NCBI RefSeq assembly: GCF_017591425.1
Contig: NW_024467104.1
Span: forward strand, 682,001 to 746,000
Direction of reading: 5' to 3'
DNA: 64,000 nt
DNA from: Ochotona curzoniae
Lineage: Eukaryota > Chordata > Mammalia > Lagomorpha > Ochotonidae
Within the stretch, counting starts at the first letter, position 1, and each line of letters begins with the position of its first letter. This document shows, piece by piece, positions 24,041 through 35,000 of this stretch. The notes under the pieces are model-generated. The model was not told the origin of the DNA and searched no databases. It saw only the letters and a program-made list of their open reading frames with translations. The position numbers and the translations under genes were made by a program.

Positions 24041-24759
24041 CTGTAGAAACAATTGAATCGGAAGTACAAATTACGTTCCTGTTCTTCGATTTTTCTTTGT
24101 TCAGTCTAAACAAAGACGATGTACCTCATTTTTCCACCTTTTAAAATAAGAATGTATAATTTTCTGATTCTCTAATACATGTAATTTTCTTTGTAACATT
24201 TTTTTCATTTCTAATTCTATCTATAAAAAATTAATATATTTTCTTCCAAGAGTTACATTTTGCTTCACATGATGAAATGTGCTATTTACAATTCTATTCA
24301 TGTAAATAATCAAAATCTCAAAATCTGAACCCCTGTTTAAGTTAGTAATGATCCTTAATGTTGTTGTGCTCTTTCCAAGTAATTTCTGATTTGTGTTTTA
24401 GCTACTATCAATTCATGTTTAAAAATTCACTCTGCAAATGGATAGCTCATAAAACATTTGAATTCATTTCAGGGAGGAGGATAAAGTTTTATACCAAATA
24501 GGGTTTTTAAAAATTATTTTAGATTTTATTAATCTTGACATTCTACATATCTGAATAATTTTACTATTAAAATGTTAATAATCAGATTACTCTAACACAG
24601 TACATAATCAGATATCTATACTAATAGTAATCAGATAAATTAGAATATATTATGCATTGATTTAAAAATGGTTTGTGAAAAAAGTTTTATTAAAAAAAGT
24701 CTAAGTTCCATGAGCATTTTCAAACTCCTCATGTGATGTTGCTTTGTTTTTTTTTCTTA

Positions 24760-25076
24760 AGATTTATTTATTTTTATTGAAAGTCCAACATGCAGAGAGA
24801 AGGAGAGACTGAGAGGAAGACCTTCTGTTCAGTTATTCTCTCTCAACGCAGCTGCAATGGTTAGAGCTGCACCTATGTGAAGCCAGAAGCCAGGAGCTGT
24901 TTCCAGGTCTCCCACACAGGTAGAGGGTCCCAAGACTTTGGGCCATCCTGGACTGCCTTCCCCTGAAACAAGCAGGGAGCTGGATGGGAAGTGGTGCCAT
25001 TGGTATTAGAACAGGTGCCGATATGGGATCCTGCACAAGGTGAGGACTTTAGCTGCTAGGCTACTGTGCTAGGCTT
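24760..25076 (-). repeat. CSINE, full length, in the OR intron
   Basis: Reverse-complement copy: 'aagatttatttatttttatt', 'gagagaaggagagactgag', 'gaagccagaagccaggag', 'aggtctcccacacagg', 'gggagctggatgggaagtgg', 'gatatgggatcctgc', ending 'actgtgctaggc'. Confidence 0.93.
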
Positions 25077-26089
25077 GTTGCTTTACATGTTAAAACTAGA
25101 CTTCCGCTTCTATGTAGCATTTATAAAATCAGCTGTCATAATGTGTATTTATAGTGTATAATGATGAGAAAGCAAACATCGAACCCCTCTTCCTCTTCAG
25201 GAATGCTCAAGAGCTAGGAGCCACTTGGATTTGAATTCTATGCTTGAGAAAGCAGTTCTACCTAGAATGCACACATGTGAAGACTCATATTGTGTAGGGG
25301 ATATCCACACCAAGTGGTGGCTGATATTTTACCACATGTCCTGAGTAGTTATTATTATTCTATTTTTCTATTATTTATTCAGTCATTTCCCATGTGTTTC
25401 TTTGTGTGTGTATGCTTGCTTATGTGTTAGAACATAAATTGATCTTGATAGTTTAAATACGTTGTTTGTATGCATTGTATAATACATTTTTTCCTACAAG
25501 ATTGATCAAGCACTTCAATAAATTGCAGGCCAGTTTAGTTCTTTCTTGGAATGAATGGCTATTTGCATCTAGCCTGTGTTGTACATTAAGTATGCTCTCT
25601 CTGGATGTGTGGGTGGATTGGAACATGTGCTTCTGTTTGTGGGACTGGTGTAGGAGAGTGGGGTCTTCAGGGATGCTGATGTTGTCAATCACGCATGCTA
25701 AAGTACAGTTCCCCCTTATTATGGATTAAATGGCTTTGATTTATGTGTTAAATCATTTAGATTAACTCAGTATAAGGAGAAGATACTTCCATAAACATAT
25801 TTTAGGAGTGTTCAATGTGGACGTTGGCTTGAATTTCAGCTTTACATGTTATACATGAATGGGACAGTAGCAAGAGCCTGTGCAGACCCTGGGTGTCTTG
25901 AGGATTTTATATGAAAAAATGAAAGCTAAATATATACACACAATTAACTTGCTCAATATTCCAGATGAAAAATTGAGTTATTTATGATATTAAGCAGTCC
26001 TCCGTAATTATAAGCTTTTCATATGGGATTGTAACTGCAGTTTTTCAACTTCTCTGTGTTTCTATGAACATAAAAACAAACAATAATGC

Positions 26090-26245
26090 TTGCAATGAAA
26101 GAATCTCAACTGAATTTGAACTGTAGTAATTCAACAGGGCGGAGGAGTCCACCATAGGGTGAGGGTTTGGGGAGGGATGGGGGTAACCCCAGTGCCTATA
26201 AAACTGTCACATAATGCAATGTAATCAATAAAAACAAAATCCACA
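26090..26245 (+). mobile_element. LINE-1 3' end
   Basis: Contains 'ggcggaggagtccaccatag', a G-rich tract at 26155-26183 and 'agtgcctataaaactgtc' followed by an A-rich end (aatcaataaaaacaaaa). The reverse complement of the 29.46-29.61 kb block matches it closely, so both are the same L1 subfamily. A 5'-truncated insertion of only about 150 bp. Confidence 0.8.
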
Positions 26246-26889
26246 CACACAAAAAACCAAACAATAAACAGTAGTCAATAATGACCTTACCAATATAAGT
26301 GAATATGCCATCAGATCTATGCCTCTTTTTCAGCTTGTTATTGTAGTAAATGTTACTGTTACTTTATTTATCTAATATTCAATTTCATTTACTCTAGAAC
26401 TAATACATAGAGTGCATAGCAAAGAAGAAAGTGGTTTGCTACTAACAGGGTTGGATATAAATGCTTTTCAATAATGTGAATATATTGTCAGTTTTATTGC
26501 ACAAAGGCAATTTTATGAGATACTGTACCTAGACTTAGTGAATATAAAATGTGTAAAGGTGAACATAATACATATTAATCACTAAATAAATGTTAAAATT
26601 AAAACCAATAAGAGTGATGATAACATTCAATGCATAGGCTCATTATGTGAAGAAAACATTTTTTCTTTTTGCTGTCATTTAATTTTACAATAATTAAGGC
26701 ATCAAAATCACAGAAGCTATCTGAATCAACAGTTTTGAAATTGAAATGATAATACAATATTAATTTTAGAATAATTTGTGTAGGTAAGCATTCCTTGCTT
26801 GCAAGCCTTTAGTAATGAGTTCATAAGTCCATATTGGACAAACGGGTTTATCCTTACCTGTTATGCCTGAGGATAAATATAACACTTAC

Positions 26890-27064
26890 CTTCATTGACT
26901 AAAAAAAAAAAAAAAAAAGAAAAATGAGCAAGATATTTTATATTAGACAATATACTATACTTCTATGTAGCCAGTGTATTTTTACATGACTGTCTTCTCT
27001 CACATATTCTATTGTAAGCACCAGTAATTGCCTACATATATATATATTTTTGGCCCCGGGGATC
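26890..27064 (-). promoter_or_regulatory. Candidate exon 1 and promoter, OR10AG1-like copy 1
   Basis: Minus-strand exon ending ATGAAG/GTAAGTG at 26890. Sequence around the donor aligns with 42.93-42.98 kb upstream of copy 2 (shared 'gataaatata..cttacctt' on the plus strand). Upstream lie a homeodomain-type GTAATTG (27024-27030), an AT-alternating TATA-like run (27035-27048) and a palindromic CCCCGGGGATC (27054-27064), an EBF-like word whose counterpart in copy 2 is CCTTGGGGATC. An A-run of about 18 bases at 26901-26918 lies in the exon. The transcription start is unknown. Confidence 0.6.
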
Positions 27065-27610
27065 AAATCCCTTCCCATGTAATCTACTAATTGAGCTAAG
27101 CCACTCTACCTGCCATTCAAAGAGTTTGGTATAACAAACAAATATACTGAGTCTACTACTCCTTTATAGTCACAACCCTTGTTCCCTTTTTTATGACCCT
27201 TAGAAATATAAGCATTCAACATGCCAGAAAAAGAAACTACATCCTGATTAAATAAATACTGATATTTCTTTAAAATTGTGTCATACAGGATCTTAAGTTA
27301 GATAAACACTTATTTCTCTCTCACAGACCATTCAGATGTAAGAGTTGTAGAGCGGCATGAAATTCCGCTCATCTTCAACACTAATCTAAAATCTCCAAGA
27401 CGGTAAAAGGCTTACTTAGGTTAATTTAGCTTTCCCCCTTTTTTTGACAGCCGTAATTCCTTTTATTAATATTTGATAACTAAGCGCTCATTGTAGTCAT
27501 TATAAAATAATAGAATAAATGTCTGTCACGCCTGTATAATACATACTGACACACATGGAGAGTACAACTGAAAATACTTATTCTATTAATAGTGAAAAGA
27601 ATAAATGTAT
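27065..27610. other. Upstream of OR10AG1-like copy 1
   Basis: AT-rich DNA beyond the candidate promoter. On the minus strand 27065-27110 gives a tRNA-like 'cttagctcaattagtag' word followed by 'gatttgatcccc'; see the rejected list. Nothing else recognised. Confidence 0.45.
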
Positions 27611-27935
27611 TGGCCCAGGATGATGATTCTGTGGGTAAAGCCTTGTCTTGTATGTCTCAGGATCCCATTTGGGCTCTGGTTCAAGTCCTGGTCGCTACAA
27701 TTCTCATCCATCTCCCTGCTTGTTTCCTGGTAAAGCAGTAGAGAATGGCTCAAGCTCTGGGACCCTAAACCTGCGCAGGAGACCCAGAAGCTTCTAGCTT
27801 CTGCCTTTGGCTCCTGGTTTCAGTTTAACTCAGCTCCAGCCATTGCGGTCATCTGGGGAGGAAGGAAGATACTTCTCTTTGCAAAACCTCCTTCCCCCTG
27901 TAAATCTTACTTTTTCATGAAACTAAAATATTCTT
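27611..27935 (+). repeat. CSINE, full length
   Basis: Plus-strand copy: 'attggcccaggatgatgatt' head, 'ggatcccatttgggctctgg', 'catctccctgcttg', 'gcgcaggagacccagaag', 'ctcagctccagccattgcgg', ending near 'cttactttttcatgaaac'. Confidence 0.92.
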
Positions 27936-28549
27936 AAGAAAATAAGTATATGTGAGAGTATTTCTAGAAATTGTTGAATAAGTGAATATTAGAAGTGCTA
28001 TGCCTACACGTTCAAAATTGCAATTTTCCCTAGTATAGGTTCACTCATTGATTTGGCTTTAAAGCATTGTGTGATTTTTCTCACGTTAGGTTTTAGCCAA
28101 TTTAATGTGTAACATTATCTCATTTGGAATTAATTTCAATGGTTAATATTGATGAGCATTTTGTGTGTAATTATTTGTGTTTTCTATATCCCACTGAGGG
28201 AAGTATTGTAGTCTTTTGTAAATTTATTACTTTTTCTTCTATGACTATGTTTTCAAAATTTCCAGCACATTCCTACAGAGTTACTAAATTTGCAGCAAAA
28301 TTCAGAGGCATAGTGCAATTTTTTGTGTTTATTTTTCATTGAGTATCTAGGATGCATATAATTATCTATGCCTATTTTGCCCTCTTAAACATTAATTTAA
28401 GCACAATTTTACTTAAGCCATGATTTAGCAGGAAGATGAAGCATACACGTACAACTCTTCCATAAACATAAAAAGTGCTTATTTATAAAAGTAGTCATTT
28501 TCTTAATTTTAGATATCATGGCAGTCAGAAAGATCATCTAAATCATTTT

Positions 28550-28740
28550 TAAAAGATTCATATCATAGTTGAATGTAAGATTTACAAAGACAGGGAGAGA
28601 GAGGATGCTTTGGGCATCCTCTGCTACATTCCCAGGCATGGTATCAGAGAACTAGATTGAAAGTGGAACAGCAGTAACGCAAAACGGCACCATCCATGCA
28701 TGGGATGTGGCTACTACATGCTACACCACGATGAAAACCC
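28550..28740 (-). repeat. CSINE with internal deletion
   Basis: Tail and polypurine section ('aaaagattcatatcatag', 'acagggagagagagg') join directly to 'tgctttgggcatcctctgc' and 'cccaggcatgg', so the middle third is missing. Ends 'gctacaccacgatg'. Flanks 27936-28550 and 28741-29449 are AT-rich and unrecognised; a T-run sits at 29289-29300. Confidence 0.78.
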
Positions 28741-29449
28741 AAATCATTTTTATCTAAGGCACAAATTCAGTCCTGATCATTAGTTGCTGTAGAAATATGT
28801 GTTCATTTGATCAAATTGAAAAACCTGAACATGGTTAACACTGGAATACAAAGGTGCTATACTGGAAGACAGTTGTATTGTAGAATTGCAGGGTGTAGAG
28901 ACAGTAAAAATCAACGCCCCACAGATTTTAGGCATACTGGGTAAAAGCTTTCTGTGTTGGTTGTATCCTAATTGCTATTTTGTAATTTGTCAAACAAAAA
29001 AAAAGGTACGCTTGCGTGGAAATATTTCTGCATTCATTAAATGTCTCCCATTGTTTGACACTGCAGAGTGTACAGTATATACCCCTATCGAGTGTATGAC
29101 TCATCATGTAATGAATTGTGATTAGACCAAATGTGAACTTGAGGACAAGGATAAATATGATGTGTTTGGCATGTAGCTGCCCATGAGCTTAGAAGGCCTG
29201 ACGATGTCTTTCCTTTTCTGGAACGTCACCTGGGAGTTGAGCTTCCTGTCTGTCACATGTGTGCTTCCTATTGGTTTTCTTTCTTTCTTTTTTTTTTTTT
29301 AAGAAAAACCAACATGAATTTAATGTTATTCAACATATAGATCATATTCAAATTTCACTAAATATTTATTTAAAAGCCCATTAAAATTTTCCTACCCCAG
29401 CACCTTCCAGAATCAATCAACCTTCCTGCATTGAATGTAACTTTCTTCA

Positions 29450-30290
29450 TCTCTTTTTTTTTTCAAAAAAATTTTTTTATTTGTTATTAACATTGTATTA
29501 TGTGATACAGGTTTATAAGCACTGGGGATTCCCCCCACCCCTCCCATACCGCTCCCCCCATAGTGGATTCCTCCACCTTGCTGCATAACCACAGTTCAAG
29601 TTCAGTTGAGATTCCTTCATTGCAAGCATATACCTAGCATAAAGTCCAGCGTCTTATTGTCCAGTTCAGTGGCCTCTTGGGAAGACCTTCTCTGGTCTGA
29701 AGGTAGAGCTAACAGAGTAAAGTTCTGGTCAGTTAAAATCCCCAACAAAACATCAGCATCAATATACAACGTTATGGAATTAATTGACATAGTATTTAGT
29801 GAATAATATGTTAAAAAATAATGCAAGTTCAATTCTTCAAAACATCTGGGTTGAGACAGTATCAATGACAGGTTCAAAAAATAACAAACAACCAAGCAAA
29901 AATTACAGGTTAAATCAAGGCAAACATGTGATATCTGACATAGTATTGAGTAGACAATATGTTAAAATTACATGTAAGCTCTTGACTACCTCCTGCAACT
30001 ATTTCAATGCCACCTCATCAATTGAGTTGCGCAACGAGTTTGGGGGTTGTTGCAGAGAAATCTCTCATACCTTGCTGATGCGTACTTGTCCTTTGTGTTC
30101 CATCTAATAGGACATGTGTGAGTCCTTGATGACCTATCTTTCTTTATTGTTCTTTGCTTATCTCATCCTATTAGTGTGTGTATATGAGTGTGTGTGTGTA
30201 GGGGGAGAGGGGGTTTAGGAGGAACCTTGTTGGTCATTATAGAGGGTGGAGGCCCAGAGCAGAGGTTTCCTTTCTTTATTGTTATTTTCC
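29450..30290 (-). mobile_element. LINE-1 3'-UTR, antisense
   Basis: Read on the minus strand: an A-rich end at 29450-29475, 'gtgcttataaacctgtatca', a G-rich tract at 29530-29558, 'ggtggaggaatccactatgg' and 'ctgtggttatgcagc'. These match the plus-strand L1 end at 26.1-26.2 kb. The rest to about 30290 is low-complexity noncoding DNA, probably the 3' UTR, with no ORF2 frame. The left limit is firm; the right limit is a guess. Confidence 0.7.
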
Positions 30291-30599
30291 ACTTGATTTC
30301 TAGTGGGATGGAGATTTCATCAAGGTAATATCACAGAAATTAGTAATTTGAAATGATTTTATATTATTCAGTTTTAATACAGAAAATTAGACACTTATAT
30401 TTATTATCTAAGGTATGATGTGTGTACATGCATTACATAACCTCCAGTCAGGATAAATAAATCTTTCACCACTAAGACAACTGGCATTAATTTTAAAATC
30501 TTTATTACTAATTTTTTATGATGAAAAATATCCAAAATATCTTCTAATTTATTTTAACAGATAAATATTCAGTAAATTAGTACTAAATTCAATTACATT

Positions 30600-30961
30600 A
30601 AAGTGAAATGGAATGCAGAGGTTTTTATTCCAATCTAGCCACATCTAGGTAGTTATTAATCAACCCTTACTCATATCCTCCCTTTTCCTACCTCCTCATG
30701 TCACTCACATAATGACTTTGCATATTATGTGCGATGTGGATGACATGATTTCATTCTTTTTAAGACAGAGTACTATTTGACTATATATACAGACCCATTT
30801 TCTTTATTTTTTCAGCAATGGATAGCAACTTAAGTTGTTTCCATTTTTAGGTATTGTGAATAGTGCTTCAGCAAACACTGGAGTCTGATTTCTCTGTGGG
30901 AGATTAAATTGTATGACAGGTATACGCTATATATAGTAGGGTTGCTGGATCATATGGCCTG
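30600..30961 (-). mobile_element. Older LINE-1 3'-UTR fragment
   Basis: Plus-strand words 'catgatttcattcttttt', 'gagtactatttgactatat', 'attgtgaatagtgcttcagc' and 'gggttgctggatcatatgg' are the classic antisense L1 3' region. It is broken off by a SINE at 30962. Between 30291 and 30600 nothing is recognised. Confidence 0.75.
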
Positions 30962-31029
30962 TACTTATTTATATCGGAAAGGCAGATCAGATTTATGCAG
31001 AGGACAGAGAGAGAGAAACAGAGAGAGAA

Positions 31030-31072
<43 letters not shown>

Positions 31073-31122
31073 AAGATAAAGGTGTATCGTCTGCTTGGTT
31101 GACTGGCCAAATGGCAGCAAAC
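30962..31122 (-). repeat. CSINE fragment with (GA)n expansion
   Basis: 'acttatttatatcggaaagg' tail, then a GA-rich run at 31004-31076 that has expanded from the element's own 'gagagacagagag' motif, then 'ttgactggccaaatggcagc'. The predicted poly-Ser/Leu frames here are artefacts of the repeat. Confidence 0.8.
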
Positions 31123-31562
31123 AACTTATCTCCCTGTTTTCTTTTAAGCATTGTAAATCTCTTAGAAATAATGAATTATTTTCATTATTCAATCCATTCA
31201 GGAAATATGTGACAATGATTAAAATTACTCAGTTTCATTCTGAGAATGTCATAAGATACAAAGCAACAAAGGTATCCCAACATGCAATTGTTGATTACTA
31301 AATTTAAGTACAATAGAAATAATGACAGTGAAAATAAAATTCACAATACTTAATAGTTAGGATGTCTTCCATATGGAATGCTCCTGACACTAAAGAGTTA
31401 TACTTCAGCATGAAATGTTTCAGAAATGTCATATTTACTAACCATGTCCAGTAAATTTTTCACTTTATTAAACTGCCTGTTATAATTTAATCTTTCTCCA
31501 ACAGGCAATATAAATTTCACGAATCAGTCACTATGAATATGCATGTGTATTTATGTAAGTTT
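31123..31562. other. 3' flank of OR5W2-like copy 2
   Basis: AT-rich; expected to contain the 3' UTR of the receptor to its right. It does not align by eye with the 3' flanks of copies 1 and 3. Confidence 0.45.
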
Positions 31563-32495
31563 TTAAGAACAGATTTTATATTTTAGTTTTACTAAAGCTT
31601 GTTTCACATCCTTGTTCCGAAGGCTGTAGATCAGAGGGTTCAGCATGGGGATCACTAAGGTGTAAAACAGTGACGTCATCTTGTCTTGATCTAGAGAGTA
31701 GGAAGAACTTGGTCTGAAGTACATGAAGAGTATAGTTCCCTGGAAAATGGCAACTGCAGTTAAGTGGGAGGTGCAGGTGGAGAAAGCTTTGAGCCTCCCC
31801 TCAGCAGAGGGCATCTTTAAGACTGATAAGATGATGTAACAGTAAGAGACAAGAACTCCTGAGACAGTACTCAGTTCAATGAATCCAAACACAGTGAATA
31901 ATGCCAACTCATTGAGTTGTATGTCAGAACAAGACAGAATGAACAGAGGGGGCAAGTCACAGAAGAAGTGATTGATCTCATTAGAGCCACAGAAACACAA
32001 GCGAAATGCCAATGTTGTGTGTATCAATGCGTCTGTCACTCCCACCAGGTAAACCCCAGCCATGAGCAGGGAACACACCTTGTTGGACATGTTGACTGTG
32101 TAGAGCAAAGGGTTGCTGATGGCCTGGTACCTATCAAAGGCCATCACTGCCAGCAGCAGACACTCTGAGTCTGCAAAGATACAGAAGATCAGGAATTGCA
32201 GAGCACAGCCATAGAAGGGAATTGACTTGTCTATAGCAAATATGTCCATGAGCATCTTGGGTCCAACTGCAGTGGAGTAGCAGAGGTCACAGAATGAGAG
32301 GTGACTGAGGAAAAAGTACATTGGGGTGTGCAGCCGGGGATCCAGTCTGATTAAAGTGATCATTCCGAGATTTGCCAGGAAATTTATGAGATAGACTAGC
32401 AGAAACATGGCGAAAAGTGTTATCTTTGATTCATTGTTGGTAGTGATTCCCAAAAATATGAATTTTGTCAAGGAGGAGCAGTTTCCTCTCTGCAT
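31563..32495 (-). CDS. OR5W2-like: Olfactory receptor, OR5W2-like, copy 2
   Basis: Intact 310-residue class II olfactory receptor with the same architecture as copy 1: N-C-S glycosylation site at residue 5, [20 protein letters not shown] with the helix 3 cysteine, [10 protein letters not shown], loop-2 cysteines in CFCGSNE, FFCDLPP and [16 protein letters not shown] and [12 protein letters not shown]. It differs from copy 1 mainly in the first ~45 residues, in the loop 2/helix 5 patch ([17 protein letters not shown] against [17 protein letters not shown]) and after KQAL at the C-terminus. That patch is shared with copy 3. ATG at 32495, TAA at 31563. A splice acceptor (caattGTTTAG) ends at 32523, 27 bases before the ATG. 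Antisense frames inside the gene are shadows. Predicted odorant receptor; ligand unknown. Confidence 0.96.
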   Translation of the reverse strand: MQRGNCSSLTKFIFLGITTNNESKITLFAMFLLVYLINFLANLGMITLIRLDPRLHTPMYFFLSHLSFCDLCYSTAVGPKMLMDIFAIDKSIPFYGCALQFLIFCIFADSECLLLAVMAFDRYQAISNPLLYTVNMSNKVCSLLMAGVYLVGVTDALIHTTLAFRLCFCGSNEINHFFCDLPPLFILSCSDIQLNELALFTVFGFIELSTVSGVLVSYCYIILSVLKMPSAEGRLKAFSTCTSHLTAVAIFQGTILFMYFRPSSSYSLDQDKMTSLFYTLVIPMLNPLIYSLRNKDVKQALVKLKYKICS

Positions 32496-32522
32496 TCTTT
32501 CTTCTTAATTCTTGTTTAACTT

Positions 32523-34096
32523 CTAAACAATTGATAAAGCAGTGGCAGACAGATAGTTAATTTCCATGCATTTACAAAATATCAATAAGTAAAATACCAC
32601 ATGTGCCTGCAATATTGATTTTAAGCTACAGCAAAAATATTCTGTCATGTCTTACTCTGTAGCTGTCAGCGTAGTTGATAATTGCAAAAAGGAAACCCAA
32701 TGAGACTGCTAATTGGAATCTTTGAAATCTAGATGTCATTCATTAATTGTGAGTCTCTATGAAAGCCTTCATTTCTCTTTGCTTTACATCTTATATCTGA
32801 AAGAGAATAACTCGTATTATCAGCGTATTGCCATTTCACTAATCACCAAACACTATGCAAGAAAAACACAAACTATTAGTCACAGAAAATATTTGATATG
32901 TTTGCAGTAGTTAAATTAACAAGAAAATTGCTATGTCACTAGTTTATTCAGATTTAAATAATATTGTACTATGAAAGTTGTACTGCACTCTAAATGTGTT
33001 GAGAAAAATTTACAAAATGCAAAATAGTATAGGAAAATTATTGTATTTGTTCCCAGTCAATGTTGTTTGCAATTATACATGGCATATGAACTAAGTGCCA
33101 TAATCCTCTTGCACCAATATGTAATGTATTTAACACAGTGTTTACTGCCACTTCTCAGGGATCTGGTTTCCTAGCATGAAGTCTCCTGAAAAGCCAAAAG
33201 GAAGTGTTCACCGTAGACCCACCTCAATTTAATATATACTTGACTTTTCACAAAGGGTATTTATTGAGATGCACAGAAACAGAAAGAGACCGAGAAGATA
33301 AGCCAAGAAGCTGTCAGCTAGGAGTTCACTTCCAGAATGCCTGCACTAGAGCTGTGGCTGGATTGAGAATAGAGCCAGGCTCTGGCAAGTCAGTCCAGGT
33401 CTCCTGTGTAGGTGGCAGAAGACCAAGAATCCGGTTCCATTGCTTAGCCTTCCCAGAGTCCTTATTATCAAGAAGCTGGAGTTAGAATATAGTTATGCAA
33501 CTTATACACTGCAGGGTGGGTTATGTGAGTCTCAAATGGCAGCTCCTTGCATTGGAGTTTGAATGAACTTTTATAGTGAAACATGTAGATAGTCTCAAGA
33601 TATATAGGTTTCTTTCCTTGGTTCCCATGTATCTGTACGTGTGAAACACATTTGCAAATGCCCATGCCAAATAGTGGTTTTTAATTGAAATGTCAGTGAC
33701 GAATATTTTCTGAATCAATTTTTGAGGTCCAAATCAGGCATGGCATGTAGTTCATGTGGACTTAAGTTATTTCGCATATTCTTCCTTGTAATATGATAGT
33801 TTAATTACATATAAATTAACACCCCCCCTTTAATTCATAGCATAAGCAAAAGAATAAAACAATCCTCATGAACCTAGATTAAAATAAAATTATTAAAATG
33901 TACTATTGTGGTCACCAATAATTTCAGTCAGTTGTGCTTAGTTACAGCATCAAATTATAATTTGTATCCAAAATCTTCAATCTATATTGAACTAAGCAAA
34001 TTAGTGTAAAAGATTTCATTCATAAATTATTCATTTTTTTAAAAAGTGTTGTATTTTAAATCATATATTTTTTATAATTGAATCTGAGAAACCTAC
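32523..34096 (-). other. Predicted 5' UTR intron of OR5W2-like copy 2
   Basis: From the donor ATCAG/GTAGGTT (exon end 34097) to the acceptor AG at 32523-32524, about 1.57 kb. It holds one old SINE (33252-33520); otherwise AT-rich and unrecognised. Confidence 0.6.
33252..33520 (-). repeat. CSINE, old, in the OR intron
   Basis: Reverse-complement copy: 'gagatgcacagaaacag', 'gttcacttccagaatgcc', 'gagccaggctctggc', 'aggtctcctgtgtagg', 'cagaagctggag'-like section. Well diverged. Confidence 0.7.
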
Positions 34097-34229
34097 CTGA
34101 TATGAGCTGGTAATTTGTACTTGCATTCAAGGTCGATGATATTTTATTTTACTGAGTAGCATTTGGGATTTCTATATCCGAAGCTATTTCCCTTAGGTGC
34201 TGGTGTTTTACAACAGTATCATTAATTAC
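34097..34229 (-). promoter_or_regulatory. Candidate exon 1 and promoter, OR5W2-like copy 2
   Basis: A good minus-strand donor (ATCAG/GTAGGTT) ends an exon at 34097. This region aligns with 50.76-50.90 kb upstream of copy 3: shared 'aacctacctg', 'attttatttt', 'tcccttagg' and 'tgcttctg.attttccc' words in order. TCCCTTAGG at 34189-34197 is one base from a palindromic EBF/Olf1 core. ATTAATTA at 34221-34228 is a homeodomain (LHX2-type) core. Paired sites of these two kinds just upstream of a noncoding first exon are the usual OR promoter layout. The start site is not determined. Confidence 0.65.
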
Positions 34230-34465
34230 CTTCTGCTTCTGTATTTTCCCATGTGACTGTGTCAAAACTTCTTGGAAAGTTAGGACTTTAACTCTTCATT
34301 GTGGCTATGCAATTGATCTATGTCATGGTAAAAACTGTTTATTAATCTGATATCTATGACTTAGTCCTAACTACTTCCAGAAGAGTTTACACCAGCACAT
34401 GTGCATTAGCAATCTTGTAACTTTATCCATTTCTCCTGACATTGGAGAATTTTAAGTTACTTTTT

Positions 34466-34743
34466 TTTTAAAGATTTATTTTTATTATTTTTTTATTGGA
34501 AAGGCGGATATACAGAGAGGAGAGACAGAGAGGAAGATCTTCCGTCCGATGATTCACTCCCCAAGGGTCTCCCACGCGGGTGTAGGTTCCCAAAGCTTTG
34601 GGCCGTCCTCAACTGCTTTCCCAGGCCACAGGCAGTGAGCTGGAAGGGAAGCGGGGATGCCGGGATTAGAACCGGCGCCCATATGGGATCCTGGGCGTGC
34701 AAGGCAAGGACCTTTTAACCACTTGCGCCACCGCGCCGGGCCC
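34466..34743 (-). repeat. CSINE, young, with target-site duplication
   Basis: Reverse-complement copy retaining CpGs: 'aaggcggatatacagagagg', 'atcttccgtccgatgattc', 'ggtctcccacgcggg', 'gattagaaccggcgccc', ending 'gccaccgcgccgggccc'. Flanked by a 17-base direct repeat AATTTTAAGTTACTTTT at about 34448 and 34744. The section between 'ctccccaag' and 'ggtctccc' is deleted. Confidence 0.97.
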
Positions 34744-35000
34744 AATTTTAAGTTACTTTTTGACCTATAACATTATGGATTATTCATTACTTAAGCAGAT
34801 GCTTTGTTTTATTTAGTATACTGTCTTCCAGTTGCATCCATGGTGTCACATGTGTCACAACTTCTTCTTTTGATGACATACATCTTGTTATTGATTCAAC
34901 AGCTGAGCATCAGCATTGTTCCTGGATTTGGGTTTGTACAAACAATAATGCTATGAGCACTCATATCAATACTTAATTTAAAAGTGGTTATATCACCATC
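34744..35000 (-). mobile_element. Older LINE-1 3'-UTR fragment
   Basis: 'tcttccagttgcatccatgg', 'cttcttttgatgacatac' and 'caaacaataatgctatgagc' match the antisense L1 3' region in the expected order. Probably interrupted by the SINE to its left. Confidence 0.6.

Larger units (their letters stand above)
24041..26889 (-). other. Predicted 5' intron of OR10AG1-like copy 1
   Basis: Bounded by a perfect-looking donor (GAAG/GTAAGTG, exon end 26890) and the acceptor AG at 24041-24042. It contains a CSINE (24760-25076) and an L1 3' end (26090-26245). The remainder is AT-rich and unrecognised, with frames of at most 87 codons. A second good donor (ACAG/GTAAGG) ends an alternative exon at 26858. Confidence 0.6.

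Noticed and set aside
24041..24052. Upstream in-frame TTG as the start of OR10AG1-like copy 1
   Set aside because: It is not ATG, and it lies within a convincing splice acceptor. The aligned copy 2 starts at the ATG directly after the same acceptor.
27051..27110. tRNA-like sequence on the minus strand upstream of OR10AG1-like copy 1 (and at 43107-43170 upstream of copy 2)
   Set aside because: An A-box-like word (TAGCTCAATTAG, TAGTTCAGTTGG) and a distant B-box-like word occur, but the spacing is about 12 bases too short and no acceptor or anticodon stem forms. The conserved CC..GGGGATC fits a promoter word better.
31917..32168. Antisense open frames inside the OR genes (also at 48964-49215, 23495-23779, 40849-41130)
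   Set aside because: They recur at the same place in paralogues only because the coding strands are nearly identical. They have no own start context, family or splice support.
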